Shown here in pieces: positions 24,894-33,648 of a DNA stretch of 64,000 nt (its first letter is position 1; each line of letters starts with the position of its first letter). The notes beneath the pieces are model-generated. The model had not been told where the DNA came from and ran no database searches. It saw only the letters and a program-made list of their open reading frames with translations. The DNA is from Paenibacillus sp. An7 (GTDB taxonomy: Bacteria; Bacillota; Bacilli; Paenibacillales; Paenibacillaceae): the NCBI RefSeq assembly GCF_009870785.1, contig NZ_WTWX01000005.1:186001-250000 (forward strand), given 5' to 3'. The position numbers and the translations under genes are program-made.

Positions 24894-26135
24894 ATGGAGC
24901 GGAAAAAACGTGTGATTATGCTGGCCGACTGTCAGTCTTTTTATGCCAGTGTGGAGAAGTCAGCCCATCCGGAGTATACGAGTCGCCCCCTTGTCGTTGC
25001 AGGTGATCCGGCTCGCAGGTCCGGAATTATTCTTGCAGCCTGTCCGCTGGCCAAGACCTACGGAATTACCACAGCCGAGCGTTTGTCAGATGCCATTGCC
25101 AAATGCCCTGATGTCGTTGTAGTAAAACCTCGAATGGCAGAATATATCCGGGTTTCTCTCCATATTACAAGCATTTTCCAATCCTATACGGATCTTGTAG
25201 AGCCCTACAGCATTGATGAACAATTTCTTGATGTAACAGGGAGTCTAAGGCTATTCGGTTCACCAGAAGCAATTGCCCGCCAGATCCAGCAGCAAGTTTG
25301 GCTCGAAACCGGAGTACGAGTGCGGATTGGAATTAGTGATACCAAGGTTGTGAGCAAAATGGCCTGTGATTTGTTTGCTAAGAAAAATAAGACCGGGATC
25401 TATATTCTTCCGAAGGAAGATATAGCCGAGAAACTCTGGTCTATGCCCATTCGAGATATGTTTATGGTCGGCTCGAGAATGGCTCATCATTTTTATAAGA
25501 TGGGTATTCATACGATTGGGGATTTAGCTCGCACTCCTCTCCCTCGCCTGCGTGACCGATGGGGTGTCAATGGGGAAGTCTTATGGCGTATTGCAAACGG
25601 AATAGATGATTCGCCTGTAAGACCCGGCACTTTTATGCAGCAGCAAAAAGGAATTGGTCATCAAATGACACTTCCGAGAGACTACACTACATGGTCAGAG
25701 ATTCGTGTTGTTTTATTAGAACTGGCTGAACTTGTTGCAAGAAGGGCCAGGGAGAAAGGACTTATGGGCCAGGTTGTATCTGTAGGCTGCCGCGGAATCG
25801 ACTTTGACAAACCTACCGGTTTTTCCAGACAAATGAAAATAAAGGAACCTACGCAAATTACCGCAGAAGTCTATAAAGCAGCCTGTGAGTTATTCCAGCG
25901 CTACTGGGATGGTCAGCCCGTAAGAAGAGTGGGTGTATCTCTTACAGAACTAGTCCCTGATACGGAATATCAATTAACCTGGTTTGATAACCGGGAGCAA
26001 CAACGGGAACTTGATAAAGTAACCGACGCGATCAAACGCAAGTTTGGAGACACTGCTATTATTCGTGCTTCCTCTCTTGAGCATGCAGGTCAAATACATG
26101 ATCGTTCCCGCAAAATTGGAGGTCACTATCGATGA
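24894..26135 (+). CDS. Y-family DNA polymerase (UvrX/UmuC-like)
   Basis: 413 residues from the ATG at 24894 (GAGGTG nine bases upstream). Palm motifs with metal-binding acids: MLADCQSFYASVEKS and YSIDEQFLDVTGSLRLFGS. RIGISDTKVVSKMACDLFAKKN and the helix-hairpin-helix region HTIGDLARTPLPRLRDRWG follow, then the little-finger domain to the C-terminus. Translesion polymerase of the UvrX/YqjW group, which lacks a beta-lactone-type accessory domain. It is the first gene of the SOS operon and overlaps the YolD-like gene by four bases (ATGA), as is usual for this pair. Confidence 0.92.
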   Translation: MERKKRVIMLADCQSFYASVEKSAHPEYTSRPLVVAGDPARRSGIILAACPLAKTYGITTAERLSDAIAKCPDVVVVKPRMAEYIRVSLHITSIFQSYTDLVEPYSIDEQFLDVTGSLRLFGSPEAIARQIQQQVWLETGVRVRIGISDTKVVSKMACDLFAKKNKTGIYILPKEDIAEKLWSMPIRDMFMVGSRMAHHFYKMGIHTIGDLARTPLPRLRDRWGVNGEVLWRIANGIDDSPVRPGTFMQQQKGIGHQMTLPRDYTTWSEIRVVLLELAELVARRAREKGLMGQVVSVGCRGIDFDKPTGFSRQMKIKEPTQITAEVYKAACELFQRYWDGQPVRRVGVSLTELVPDTEYQLTWFDNREQQRELDKVTDAIKRKFGDTAIIRASSLEHAGQIHDRSRKIGGHYR

Positions 26136-26467
26136 GTAAAAAATTACAACAAAACGGATTATTTGAATCCTCCCGCATGATGCTTCCCGAACATCGCGAA
26201 GCTTATGTACAACATCAGCAAAAATTAGCTCCAAGGTCCCGGCCGATCCTTGATCCTCAAGCGTTCGAAGAAATGTCACGTCTGCTTGCCGAGTCACTGA
26301 TGTTAAAAGAACCTGTGACGATTGTCCTGTTCGATGAGTGGGAAGATGTCCATCTTACCGGAACCGTTGTCAAATTTGATCAGGCAGGAAGATCGATTCG
26401 TATACAGGACCTGACCGGATTCCATGATGTTCGAATGAGACATATTATTGATGTTCATGCTAACTAA
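26132..26467 (+). CDS. YolD-like protein
   Basis: 111 residues, starting at an ATG overlapping the polymerase stop. YolD-like family (relatives YqjX and YolD accompany UvrX-type polymerases): LLAESLMLKEPVTIVLFDEWEDVHLTGTVVKFDQAGRSIRIQD. The family is proposed to be the functional counterpart of UmuD, aiding or restraining the polymerase. It is co-transcribed under the LexA box at 24849. Confidence 0.88.
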   Translation: MSKKLQQNGLFESSRMMLPEHREAYVQHQQKLAPRSRPILDPQAFEEMSRLLAESLMLKEPVTIVLFDEWEDVHLTGTVVKFDQAGRSIRIQDLTGFHDVRMRHIIDVHAN

Positions 26468-26542
26468 CCTGCTGAATGATGATGGGAGATTTGATAAAGA
26501 GTCAGGCGTTATACTGATACAAAAAAGGAAGGTGGGCTAACT

Positions 26543-27217
26543 TTGTGCGGAAGATTCACCCTAGGTGTTACGATGGAAGAATTAATGCTTCGTTATATGC
26601 TTGATGATATTCCAGAGTATATTGATTACCGTCCCCGCTATAATATTGCTCCAACTCAGCAGGTTATTGCGGTTATCCATGATGGTACTAGACGAAAAGC
26701 GGGTACACTCCGCTGGGGACTGATCCCTAACTGGGCAAAAGATATCAGCATCGGCAGTAAATTAATCAATGCCCGAAGCGAGACTCTTCTCGAGAAACCT
26801 GCCTTTCGCGAGTCCTTTCTCCGTAAACGCTGCCTTATACCAGCCGATGGTTTCTATGAATGGCAAAAGCAGGAGAATGGCAAAAAAGTACCCTTTCGAA
26901 TCACCATGGAAGACAAGGGTATTTTTAGTTTCGCTGGATTATACGATGTATGGATAAGCCCGGAAGGGCAAAAAGTCAGCAGCTGTACCATTGTTACCAC
27001 TAAGCCGAATTCTCTTATGTCTTCCATTCATGATCGTATGCCTGTTGTCATCCCTTCGGGACAGGAAGATCGGTGGCTGAATCGCTCCATTCAGCGCCCA
27101 GAGGAGATATCCTGGCTTCTTAGCCCCTATCCTGCGAATCAGATGCTGGCTTATCCGGTATCTGCTGCTGTAGGCAAGGTAGCGAATGACAGTATCGAGC
27201 TGATCTCACCGGTATAG
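26543..27217 (+). CDS. SRAP/HMCES-type abasic-site protection protein (YedK/YoqW-like)
   Basis: 224 residues. The start is a TTG at 26543 behind GGAAGGTGG. The next codon is Cys, which fixes the start, because this family uses the N-terminal Cys2 exposed after Met removal to form a thiazolidine link to abasic sites in single-stranded DNA. Other conserved features: NIAPTQQV, LRWGLIPNWAKD, NARSETLLEKPAFRES, PADGFYEWQ (catalytic Glu) and the His in SIHDRMPVVI. It is the third gene of the SOS operon, 75 bases after the YolD-like gene, followed by a terminator. Confidence 0.92.
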   Translation: MCGRFTLGVTMEELMLRYMLDDIPEYIDYRPRYNIAPTQQVIAVIHDGTRRKAGTLRWGLIPNWAKDISIGSKLINARSETLLEKPAFRESFLRKRCLIPADGFYEWQKQENGKKVPFRITMEDKGIFSFAGLYDVWISPEGQKVSSCTIVTTKPNSLMSSIHDRMPVVIPSGQEDRWLNRSIQRPEEISWLLSPYPANQMLAYPVSAAVGKVANDSIELISPV

Positions 27218-27268
27218 CGGAAGTATCCTGGAGTAACTTTAAGTTTTAACAGTTTCCAATACAAAAAG

Positions 27269-27306
27269 AAAGGGTGCTGGATATAACATCAGCACCCTCT
27301 TTTTTC
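27269..27306 (+). terminator. terminator of the SOS operon
   Basis: AAAGGGTGCTG, loop GATATAACAT, CAGCACCCTCTTTTTT. Confidence 0.9.
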
Positions 27307-27380
27307 AGTTTAATCGCACAAAAGCAGGGGCATCATTCTAGATCGGCAAGAATCTAAACAAAGACCAGCCTGCACCCCAT

Positions 27381-27668
27381 TCAGCGAAACATGCCCCATA
27401 GTTTAATGAGATGCAAAGTATTGTTCGGATCTATCTTTTGGTCAACCACAAATTTGACAAACCGTTCCTCATCCGCCGGCGAAAATTTCTCATTCAATAT
27501 AGCAGCAGACGATTTTACCAGTCGTCTTACTTTGGCACTATTCTGAAGATCCGATTTTGTAACTCCATCAACCAGCAATTTGACTCGTTCCTTCGCTGCC
27601 GGATTTTTCATTTTTGTCTTGATTCGCTCCACCAGCTGCGGACTAATGCCATATTTTTGATAGCTCAA
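27381..27668 (-). CDS. stage VI sporulation protein F-type protein
   Basis: 95 residues from a TTG at 27668 with GGAGGTG nine bases upstream. It matches the SpoVIF family in size and pattern (KTKMKNPAAKERVKLLVDGVT, VRRLVKSSAAILNEKFS, VKFVVDQKI). B. subtilis SpoVIF (YjcC) is a coat-assembly factor that stabilises GerR. It is probably expressed in the mother cell late in sporulation. It stands alone downstream of recG. Confidence 0.75.
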   Translation of the reverse strand: MSYQKYGISPQLVERIKTKMKNPAAKERVKLLVDGVTKSDLQNSAKVRRLVKSSAAILNEKFSPADEERFVKFVVDQKIDPNNTLHLIKLWGMFR

Positions 27669-27757
27669 AGAACGTTACACCTCCCGCATATTGTAGTCCC
27701 TCATTACTATATGCGAGTGGTGCCCGTCCACTTGACCTCTATTTTATAAAACATGAT

Positions 27758-29803
27758 TTAATCCATGATATCGCCTTGGAAAATTTGTTCCTTCTGCAAG
27801 AAACCTCGTAACGCCTCGTAGCTAGGCGAAGTCCAGAATGACTCACTTGATACGAGTGACGCAGCATCATCACGAGCTACCTCAAGCACTTCAAAGTCGC
27901 TGACCATATCCGCAATTTTAAAGTCAGGCATACCGCTTTGCTTCGTTCCAAAGAAATCTCCAGGTCCTCGCAAATCCAGATCCCGCCGTGATACCTCGAA
28001 TCCATCTTCCGTTTCTGTCATTACCTTCATTCGCTCTTGGCCTATCTCTGACTTAGGATCTGCAATAAGTATGCAATACGATGCATGGGAGCCCCTTCCT
28101 ACACGCCCGCGCAGCTGATGAAGCTGGGAGAGTCCGAATCGCTCTGCATCCATAATAATCATCAGCGTCGCATTAGGTACATCGACTCCCACCTCAACTA
28201 CGGTAGTGGATACGAGCATCTGAGTCTTATTTTCATAGAAAAGCCGCATCGACTCTTCTTTCTCTGACGGCGTCATGCGCCCGTGCAGAAGACCTACCTG
28301 ATACTGAGGAAGAGCTTGCTGCATCGCTACATGCAGATCAATCGCGTTCTGAACGTCGAGCTTCTCCGATTCCTCAATGAGAGGGCAGATCAGGTACGCT
28401 TGACGACCTTGACTCAGTTCTCGAGTAATAAAACCGATGACCCGATCCATCATATCGTGCTTCACCCAGTAAGTAGAGATTGGGATTCTCCCTTTAGGAC
28501 GTTCAGAGATAGTAGATACATCAATATCACCAAAAGCCGTGATGGCAAGTGTTCTTGGGATTGGGGTAGCTGTCATCGTGAGAACATCTGGATTGTACCC
28601 TTTACGGCGCAGCACACTGCGCTGATTGACCCCAAACCTATGCTGTTCATCCGTAACAACAAGGCCAATATCTCGGAAAAACACATCATCTTGAATAAGA
28701 GCATGCGTACCTACAACCACGTCGATAAGACCCATTTGCAGTCCCGCTAAAATCTCTTTTCGTTTACGGCCTGGTGTGCTTCCTGTGAGCAGAGCTACCT
28801 GGATATCAAAAGGGGTAAACAGCTTTTCAAGTGAGCGCATATGCTGTTCTGCCAATATTTCAGTCGGCACCATTAATGCCCCCTGAAATCCAGAACGTAC
28901 CGCAGCGAACAAAGCGATGGCAGCAATGACCGTTTTACCTGAGCCAACATCTCCTTGAAGCAGCCTGTTCATGCAGTACGGAGAGCGCATATCATGTAGT
29001 ATCTCCAGTTCTACTCGTTTCTGAGCATCCGTAAGCTCAAAAGGTAAACTGCGAACAAATTCTCGAACGGTGCTATTGGAAACAGTATGTACGACTCCAT
29101 CGCTTTTTCCTCGATTGATAGCACGAAATGCTTGCATCTTCAGTTGAAATAAAAAGAGTTCCTCGTATACCATACGTCTACGTGCTTCTTGACCGGCCTC
29201 TGGATCACCAGGCTGATGAATCAGTGCGATCGCCCGTTTACGAGGCATGAGATTATATTTACTAAGCAGTTCAGCAGGAAGCAGTTCAGGTACAAGGTCG
29301 CCATATTGCTGAAGTGTTTGGTTAATGATTTTCCGCAGCCAATTCTGTGTTATCTTCCCGCCTATAGAATAGACAGGCTGAACAGACCCGGTACGCACTG
29401 CTCCTTTGTCTGGAAATTCGGACTCCGAGACGGTAAGCTGCATTCGTTTCTGATCCCATTTTCCCGTCAGCGTGATTTCTCGATTTGGCGTTAGCTGATC
29501 TTTCAGAAAATGACGATTAAACCATGTCGCTGAGAACATAAAATCTTCTGCCATCATCCGGCAAGTGAGTCTCGACTTGCGACCATACCGCTGTAGTACA
29601 GGTACACCCATGATTTTTGCCTGAACCGTTACTCGATCCCCATCTTTCACCTCTGTTAAAGAACGAAGACGGTAATCCTCATAACGGAAAGGATAATACT
29701 CAAGCAAATCTTTCACTGTATAAATGCCAAAGGCGTGAAGCTCTTCTTCTTTAAGAGCACTCACGCCGCTAACTTGCTTCACCGATGTTTCTTCTAACAA
29801 CAT
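27758..29803 (-). CDS. recG: ATP-dependent DNA helicase RecG
   Basis: 681 residues, full length. An N-terminal wedge/OB domain (VTVQAKIMGVPVLQRYGRKSRLT) is followed by Walker A LLQGDVGSGKTVIAAIALFA, DEQH box VVTDEQHRFGVNQR, TATPIPRTLAIT, and the C-terminal QLHQLRGRVGRGSHASYCIL with the TRG motif GPGDFFGTKQSGMPDF. It remodels stalled replication forks and Holliday junctions. GAGGG precedes the ATG. The DegV-family gene ends 15 bases upstream, so the two are probably one operon. Confidence 0.97.
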   Translation of the reverse strand: MLLEETSVKQVSGVSALKEEELHAFGIYTVKDLLEYYPFRYEDYRLRSLTEVKDGDRVTVQAKIMGVPVLQRYGRKSRLTCRMMAEDFMFSATWFNRHFLKDQLTPNREITLTGKWDQKRMQLTVSESEFPDKGAVRTGSVQPVYSIGGKITQNWLRKIINQTLQQYGDLVPELLPAELLSKYNLMPRKRAIALIHQPGDPEAGQEARRRMVYEELFLFQLKMQAFRAINRGKSDGVVHTVSNSTVREFVRSLPFELTDAQKRVELEILHDMRSPYCMNRLLQGDVGSGKTVIAAIALFAAVRSGFQGALMVPTEILAEQHMRSLEKLFTPFDIQVALLTGSTPGRKRKEILAGLQMGLIDVVVGTHALIQDDVFFRDIGLVVTDEQHRFGVNQRSVLRRKGYNPDVLTMTATPIPRTLAITAFGDIDVSTISERPKGRIPISTYWVKHDMMDRVIGFITRELSQGRQAYLICPLIEESEKLDVQNAIDLHVAMQQALPQYQVGLLHGRMTPSEKEESMRLFYENKTQMLVSTTVVEVGVDVPNATLMIIMDAERFGLSQLHQLRGRVGRGSHASYCILIADPKSEIGQERMKVMTETEDGFEVSRRDLDLRGPGDFFGTKQSGMPDFKIADMVSDFEVLEVARDDAASLVSSESFWTSPSYEALRGFLQKEQIFQGDIMD

Positions 29804-29818
29804 AAAGCATCCCTCATT

Positions 29819-30679
29819 TTATGCCGGCCATACAAAAATAGCAATCGTTCCAAAACCTACGTGGCTGCCAATAACAGCACCAATGTTCGGATAAACCACT
29901 TCACCGAGTTCAAACCGGGTTTGGATCAGTGAGATAAAAGTTTCAGCCGAGGCAGGATTGGCTGTATGACCGACAGCAATATTAATTCGTTTTCCCGCAA
30001 AGTCTTGTTCAAACATTTGAATGATGCGTTCCATTGCTTTTTTCTGGCCTCTAATCTTCTCGACAGCGTAGATAATTCCCTCATTGTCTATCGATAAAAC
30101 AGGCTTAATATTAAGCAAGGTTCCAAGCACAGCAGAAGCTTTACCGATTCGTCCGCCTTTTTGCAAATATTCTAAGGTATCCACTAAGAAATACAGTTTA
30201 CGCTGCTCATGGAGCTTCAGTACAGCGGCTTCGATCTCCTCTGCATCCTTTCCCGCCTGTGCCAGCTGTGCAGCATGTACAACGAGCAGTCCATACCCAT
30301 AGCTGGCAGATTTAGAATCAATAACCGTAATCTCTGCTGTCTGCTCATCTTCAAGCATCGATTTACCAAGCAGTGCAGATTGATATGTTCCGCTCATACC
30401 TGAAGATAAGTGAATCGAAACAATCTGGCTGCCTGGATGATCATTCAGAATTTGGCTGTACACATTCATAAACTCGACTGGTGAAGGCTGAGAAGTGGTA
30501 GGCAGTACCTTAGCTTTCCCAAGTTTCTCATAAAACGTAGCAGGACTGAGTTCAATCCCATCGAGATATGTCTCCTGATCAAATACGACTCGAAGCGGAA
30601 CCACATGAATCTGATACTTCGCAACAAGTTCATCAGGAATATCCGCAGTACTATCCGTAACAATGAAAACTTGGCTCAT
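29819..30679 (-). CDS. DegV family protein (FakB-type fatty-acid-binding protein)
   Basis: 286 residues. The DegV fold: IVTDSTADIP at the N-terminus, VVPLRVVFDQETYLDGIELSPATFYEKL, TSQPSPVEF, SIHLSSGMSGTYQSAL, VDTLEYLQKGGRIGKASAVLGTLLNIKP and HVGFGTIAIF. These residues hold the fatty-acid carboxyl group. FakB proteins deliver exogenous fatty acids to the kinase FakA; the adjacent fakA gene supports that role. GGGGG precedes the ATG. Confidence 0.88.
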   Translation of the reverse strand: MSQVFIVTDSTADIPDELVAKYQIHVVPLRVVFDQETYLDGIELSPATFYEKLGKAKVLPTTSQPSPVEFMNVYSQILNDHPGSQIVSIHLSSGMSGTYQSALLGKSMLEDEQTAEITVIDSKSASYGYGLLVVHAAQLAQAGKDAEEIEAAVLKLHEQRKLYFLVDTLEYLQKGGRIGKASAVLGTLLNIKPVLSIDNEGIIYAVEKIRGQKKAMERIIQMFEQDFAGKRINIAVGHTANPASAETFISLIQTRFELGEVVYPNIGAVIGSHVGFGTIAIFVWPA

Positions 30680-30703
30680 GAAAAAGGACCCCCTTATTTA
30701 TGA

Positions 30704-32485
30704 TCAAGCTTCAACCGAGAAGAGATAGGCATAGATTGGCTGACCGCCTTCGTGTACTTCAATCTCTGCATTTGGATATTCAGCAGCAAGCCATGATGCT
30801 AGACGCTCTGTATCTGCCTCATCGGCTTCTTCACCTGACAGTATTGTAATTACTTCATCACCGCTCTCAATCATCTTGCTCAGCAGCTGCTCACAAGTAG
30901 GAACGAGACCTTCCTCCGTAGCCACAATTTTGGAATCATAAATACCAATAAAGTGTCCTGCTTTAATCTCAAGATCATCGAATACCGTGTCTCTTACCGC
31001 ATAGGTGACTTGACCAGAACGAACACGAGCAATGGCTTCCAGCATATTCTCTTCATTGGACTCTGCACTTTCATCTTCCTGGAAAGCAAAAGCAGCAGAA
31101 ATCCCTTGTGGAATCGTCTTACTTGGAATGACGGTAACAAGACGCTCTCCTTCTAACAAATCTCTTGCCTGTTTAGCAGCAAGAACAATGTTAGAGTTAT
31201 TCGGCAGAATAAATACATGTTCTGCGTCGATGGAATGAATGGCTTTCACAAAATCTTCTGTACTCGGATTCATGGTTTGTCCACCCGACAGAACAATATC
31301 TACTCCAAGACTTTTGAATACCTCTTCGATCCCTTGACCAGAAGAAACAGCAATAAAGCCAAATGGAGCAAGTTCATCTGCCGGCGGTATGGACAGTTCT
31401 GGAGTACGCTCTTGTTCTTGCGGAATATCTGCAAAGAGTTCTGGCTCTGCAGCAGCATCCATACCCGCTGTCAGCAAGTCACGATGCTGTTCACGCATGT
31501 TCAGGATATGAATTTGTGTTATTTCTCCGTATTGAAGCGCTAAGTTAAGTACATCACCTGGTGTTTTGGAGTGAACATGTACTTTAATGATTTCATCATC
31601 TGAAATAATAATGATGGAATCTCCATTTACTGACAACGCTTCCCTAAAATATTCCTCATCAAATGGCGTTCCCTGCGCATCACCTAACTGACGGTTAATG
31701 AAAAATTCCATATCATAAAGGAACTCAATATCCTCAGTCTCCAGTCTAGCTTGCGCTGTGTCAGGAAGTTCTCGATGAATCGGTGGTGCAGTTGGCACTG
31801 CTTTTGCAACAGGAGCCGGCGGAGTTATTTCCTTAGCAGGTTGAACTTTAGAATCTGTATCGGCAGTTCCGCCTAGTAAGTGCTCCATAAATCCTTCATA
31901 AATATATACAAGTCCTTTACCGCCGGAATCAACAACGCCTACCTGTTTAAGTACAGGAAGCATTTCCGGTGTTAAGGCAAGAGTTTCATTTGCTTTCTTT
32001 AGTACTTCGCTCATAAGTTCAGTAATGTCAGTGGTTCGACGAGCATAATAAGTCGCATGCTTTGCCGCTTCCTTGGCAACTGTGAGGATTGTACCTTCAA
32101 CTGGTTTTACTACAGCCTTATATGCGGTATCCACACCGCTCTGGAGGGCAGCAGCAAATTGAATTGTATTCAGCTCCTCATATGGGGCAGCGTAACGACT
32201 AAAGCCTCGGAATAACTGCGACAAAATCACACCCGAGTTCCCCCGCGCGCCCATTAGCAGGCCTTTCGATAAAATCCCTGCACAGCTTCCAATGGAACTA
32301 GAGCTGTTTCTTTTAAGTTCGGCCACACCGGCACTCATTGTCAAATTCATATTTGTACCCGTATCTCCGTCTGGAACAGGAAATACATTGAGGGAATTGA
32401 CATGTTCAGCATGCTTATGCAATTGATCCGCTCCGGCTAAAACCATCGCGTAGAAATCTGTTCCATTTAAAGAACGTTTACTCAA
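30704..32485 (-). CDS. fakA: fatty acid kinase catalytic subunit FakA (YloV, DAK2 family)
   Basis: 593 residues from a TTG at 32485 with AAGGGG ten bases upstream, giving the family N-terminus LSKRSLNGTDFYAMVLAG. The open frame runs 34 codons further upstream but that part is unlike the family. The N-terminal kinase domain has FPVPDGDTGTNMNLTMSAG (nucleotide and Mg site) and LLMGARGNSGVILSQLFRGF; a central domain and a C-terminal FakB-contact domain follow (HVHSKTPGDVL, LEIKAGHFIGIYDSKI). It phosphorylates FakB-bound fatty acids. In Bacillus the Asp23-family gene yloU precedes it; here only the rpmB promoter region lies upstream. Confidence 0.93.
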   Translation of the reverse strand: MSKRSLNGTDFYAMVLAGADQLHKHAEHVNSLNVFPVPDGDTGTNMNLTMSAGVAELKRNSSSSIGSCAGILSKGLLMGARGNSGVILSQLFRGFSRYAAPYEELNTIQFAAALQSGVDTAYKAVVKPVEGTILTVAKEAAKHATYYARRTTDITELMSEVLKKANETLALTPEMLPVLKQVGVVDSGGKGLVYIYEGFMEHLLGGTADTDSKVQPAKEITPPAPVAKAVPTAPPIHRELPDTAQARLETEDIEFLYDMEFFINRQLGDAQGTPFDEEYFREALSVNGDSIIIISDDEIIKVHVHSKTPGDVLNLALQYGEITQIHILNMREQHRDLLTAGMDAAAEPELFADIPQEQERTPELSIPPADELAPFGFIAVSSGQGIEEVFKSLGVDIVLSGGQTMNPSTEDFVKAIHSIDAEHVFILPNNSNIVLAAKQARDLLEGERLVTVIPSKTIPQGISAAFAFQEDESAESNEENMLEAIARVRSGQVTYAVRDTVFDDLEIKAGHFIGIYDSKIVATEEGLVPTCEQLLSKMIESGDEVITILSGEEADEADTERLASWLAAEYPNAEIEVHEGGQPIYAYLFSVEA

Positions 32486-32672
32486 GTGAGAATTCCCCTT
32501 CCTAGCTTGATGCGGGAGCTTGTTCAAAAAGGCTCGTGCCTCCGAGAAAAACTCTAACATCCGTTGTTCCGCTGAGCAGTGACTCAAGCGACAGCGGTCT
32601 TTCCGCAGTATTATGGACTATACCTCATTGTACTATAATCATGAGGAGAAATAAATAAAGTTTTTGTTTATG

Positions 32673-32702
32673 TTGACTAAGCTTTTTCTTATATGATATT
32701 AT
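32673..32702 (+). promoter_or_regulatory. predicted promoter of rpmB
   Basis: TTGACT (32673-32678) and TATTAT (32697-32702) are separated by 18 bases, about 115 bases before the rpmB start. Confidence 0.6.
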
Positions 32703-32815
32703 ATTTAAGTATTGTTTTATGCAGGTGTATTGGATTAAGTATGGCCAAAATTGGTCTGAAGTACAACCATTGACCTTGCGGATAACGGTTACTTTCAGAA
32801 TAGGAGGTGTAATCT

Positions 32816-33004
32816 ATGTCTCGCAAATGTTATGTGACAGGTAAAAAACCGGGTAGCGGTAACCATGTTTCTCACGCTAACAACCGTAACCGCCGTTCCT
32901 GGGGCGTAAACGTTCAAAAAGTTCGCATTCTGGTGGACGGTAAGCCAAAACGCGTTTATGTTAGCACCCGTGCTCTGAAAGCCGGTAAAGTAACTCGCGT
33001 ATAA
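32816..33004 (+). CDS. rpmB: 50S ribosomal protein L28
   Basis: 62 residues, typical length, very basic: [23 protein letters not shown], then [13 protein letters not shown] and [15 protein letters not shown]. Component of the large ribosomal subunit. GGAGGTG precedes the ATG. It is the only plus-strand gene in the housekeeping block, divergent from fakA and convergent with spoVM, as in B. subtilis. Confidence 0.97.
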   Translation: MSRKCYVTGKKPGSGNHVSHANNRNRRSWGVNVQKVRILVDGKPKRVYVSTRALKAGKVTRV

Positions 33005-33033
33005 TCTTAGCAACGTCTATAGAATACAAAGAC

Positions 33034-33068
33034 AAAAAGCACCTTGCCTTCTGACTAGGTGCTTTTTT
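33034..33068. terminator. terminator of rpmB
   Basis: AAAAAGCACCT, loop TGCCTTCTGACT, AGGTGCTTTTTT; usable in both directions and so also by spoVM. Confidence 0.9.
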
Positions 33069-33140
33069 CATGTCTGGATTTCGGCGACCCTTCCTATGCC
33101 AGCTCTTCTCAGCGTAAAATGAACACACTTCAAGCCGATT

Positions 33141-33218
33141 TTATTTCTGGAACGTGTTAAGGATCGCTTTTACAAAACCTCCTAGAAACTTTGGAAGCTT
33201 AAACGTGTAGAATTTCAT
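33141..33218 (-). CDS. spoVM: stage V sporulation protein SpoVM (25 residues)
   Basis: A very short frame of 25 codons: MKFYTFKLPKFLGGFVKAIL then NTFQK and TAA. It matches B. subtilis SpoVM (26 residues) almost residue for residue, including KFYT-KLPKFLGG and the conserved Pro9. It forms an amphipathic helix that marks the forespore by its membrane curvature and recruits the coat ATPase SpoIVA. GGAGGG stands six bases before the ATG. The place beside rpmB is the conserved one. The C-terminal basic/acid tail differs. Confidence 0.93.
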   Translation of the reverse strand: MKFYTFKLPKFLGGFVKAILNTFQK

Positions 33219-33308
33219 ACTTAACCCTCCCCATCATCCTCATGTGTCACCTTTTATCGTGCAAGAAGCCCTTCCTATTCGCCTTAAAATCAAAACCAGG
33301 ATTATACG

Positions 33309-33343
33309 AAAAAAGGCTACATGAGAATCGCGCTCATGTAACC
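33309..33343 (-). terminator. terminator of the rpe operon
   Basis: On the minus strand GGTTACATGAG, loop CGCGATT, CTCATGTAGCC and then TTTTTT. It separates the 86-residue membrane protein gene from spoVM. Confidence 0.88.
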
Positions 33344-33385
33344 ATATTTATGCAGAACACTGTCTTGCTATGCCACTAGCTTTGC

Positions 33386-33646
33386 TTAAACCTGCGGCGG
33401 ATTCATTTTTATAAAGGTATATGCCGACCATAATAAGATAAATAATAAGTAATATACTGCGGTAAAGATAACAAAAGTAATGCGAATCCCTTTTCGCTCA
33501 AACTTACGGAAAAACCAAATCACAAGAATAACACCAAGAAGCGATACGACTGCATTAATAGGAGAAGGGAGTAATGCAAAGGAACCTAATAAGGTTCCTG
33601 TAACAAGACTAATAAGCGAAGTCCACATTGCTTCTTTAAAGGTCAT
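33386..33646 (-). CDS. small two- or three-helix membrane protein, unknown
   Basis: 86 residues with hydrophobic segments at about 10-27, 30-45 and 55-78 and a basic loop between (FFRKFERKGIR). It starts two bases after the rpe stop, so it is translated with rpe. No family is recognised. It sits where B. subtilis carries thiN, but is unrelated to a thiamine pyrophosphokinase. Confidence 0.7.
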   Translation of the reverse strand: MTFKEAMWTSLISLVTGTLLGSFALLPSPINAVVSLLGVILVIWFFRKFERKGIRITFVIFTAVYYLLFILLWSAYTFIKMNPPQV

Positions 33647-33648
33647 TT

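Noticed and set aside
33000-33380. Region around spoVM as a possible small RNA
   Set aside because: The sequence is explained by the SpoVM frame and two flanking terminators.
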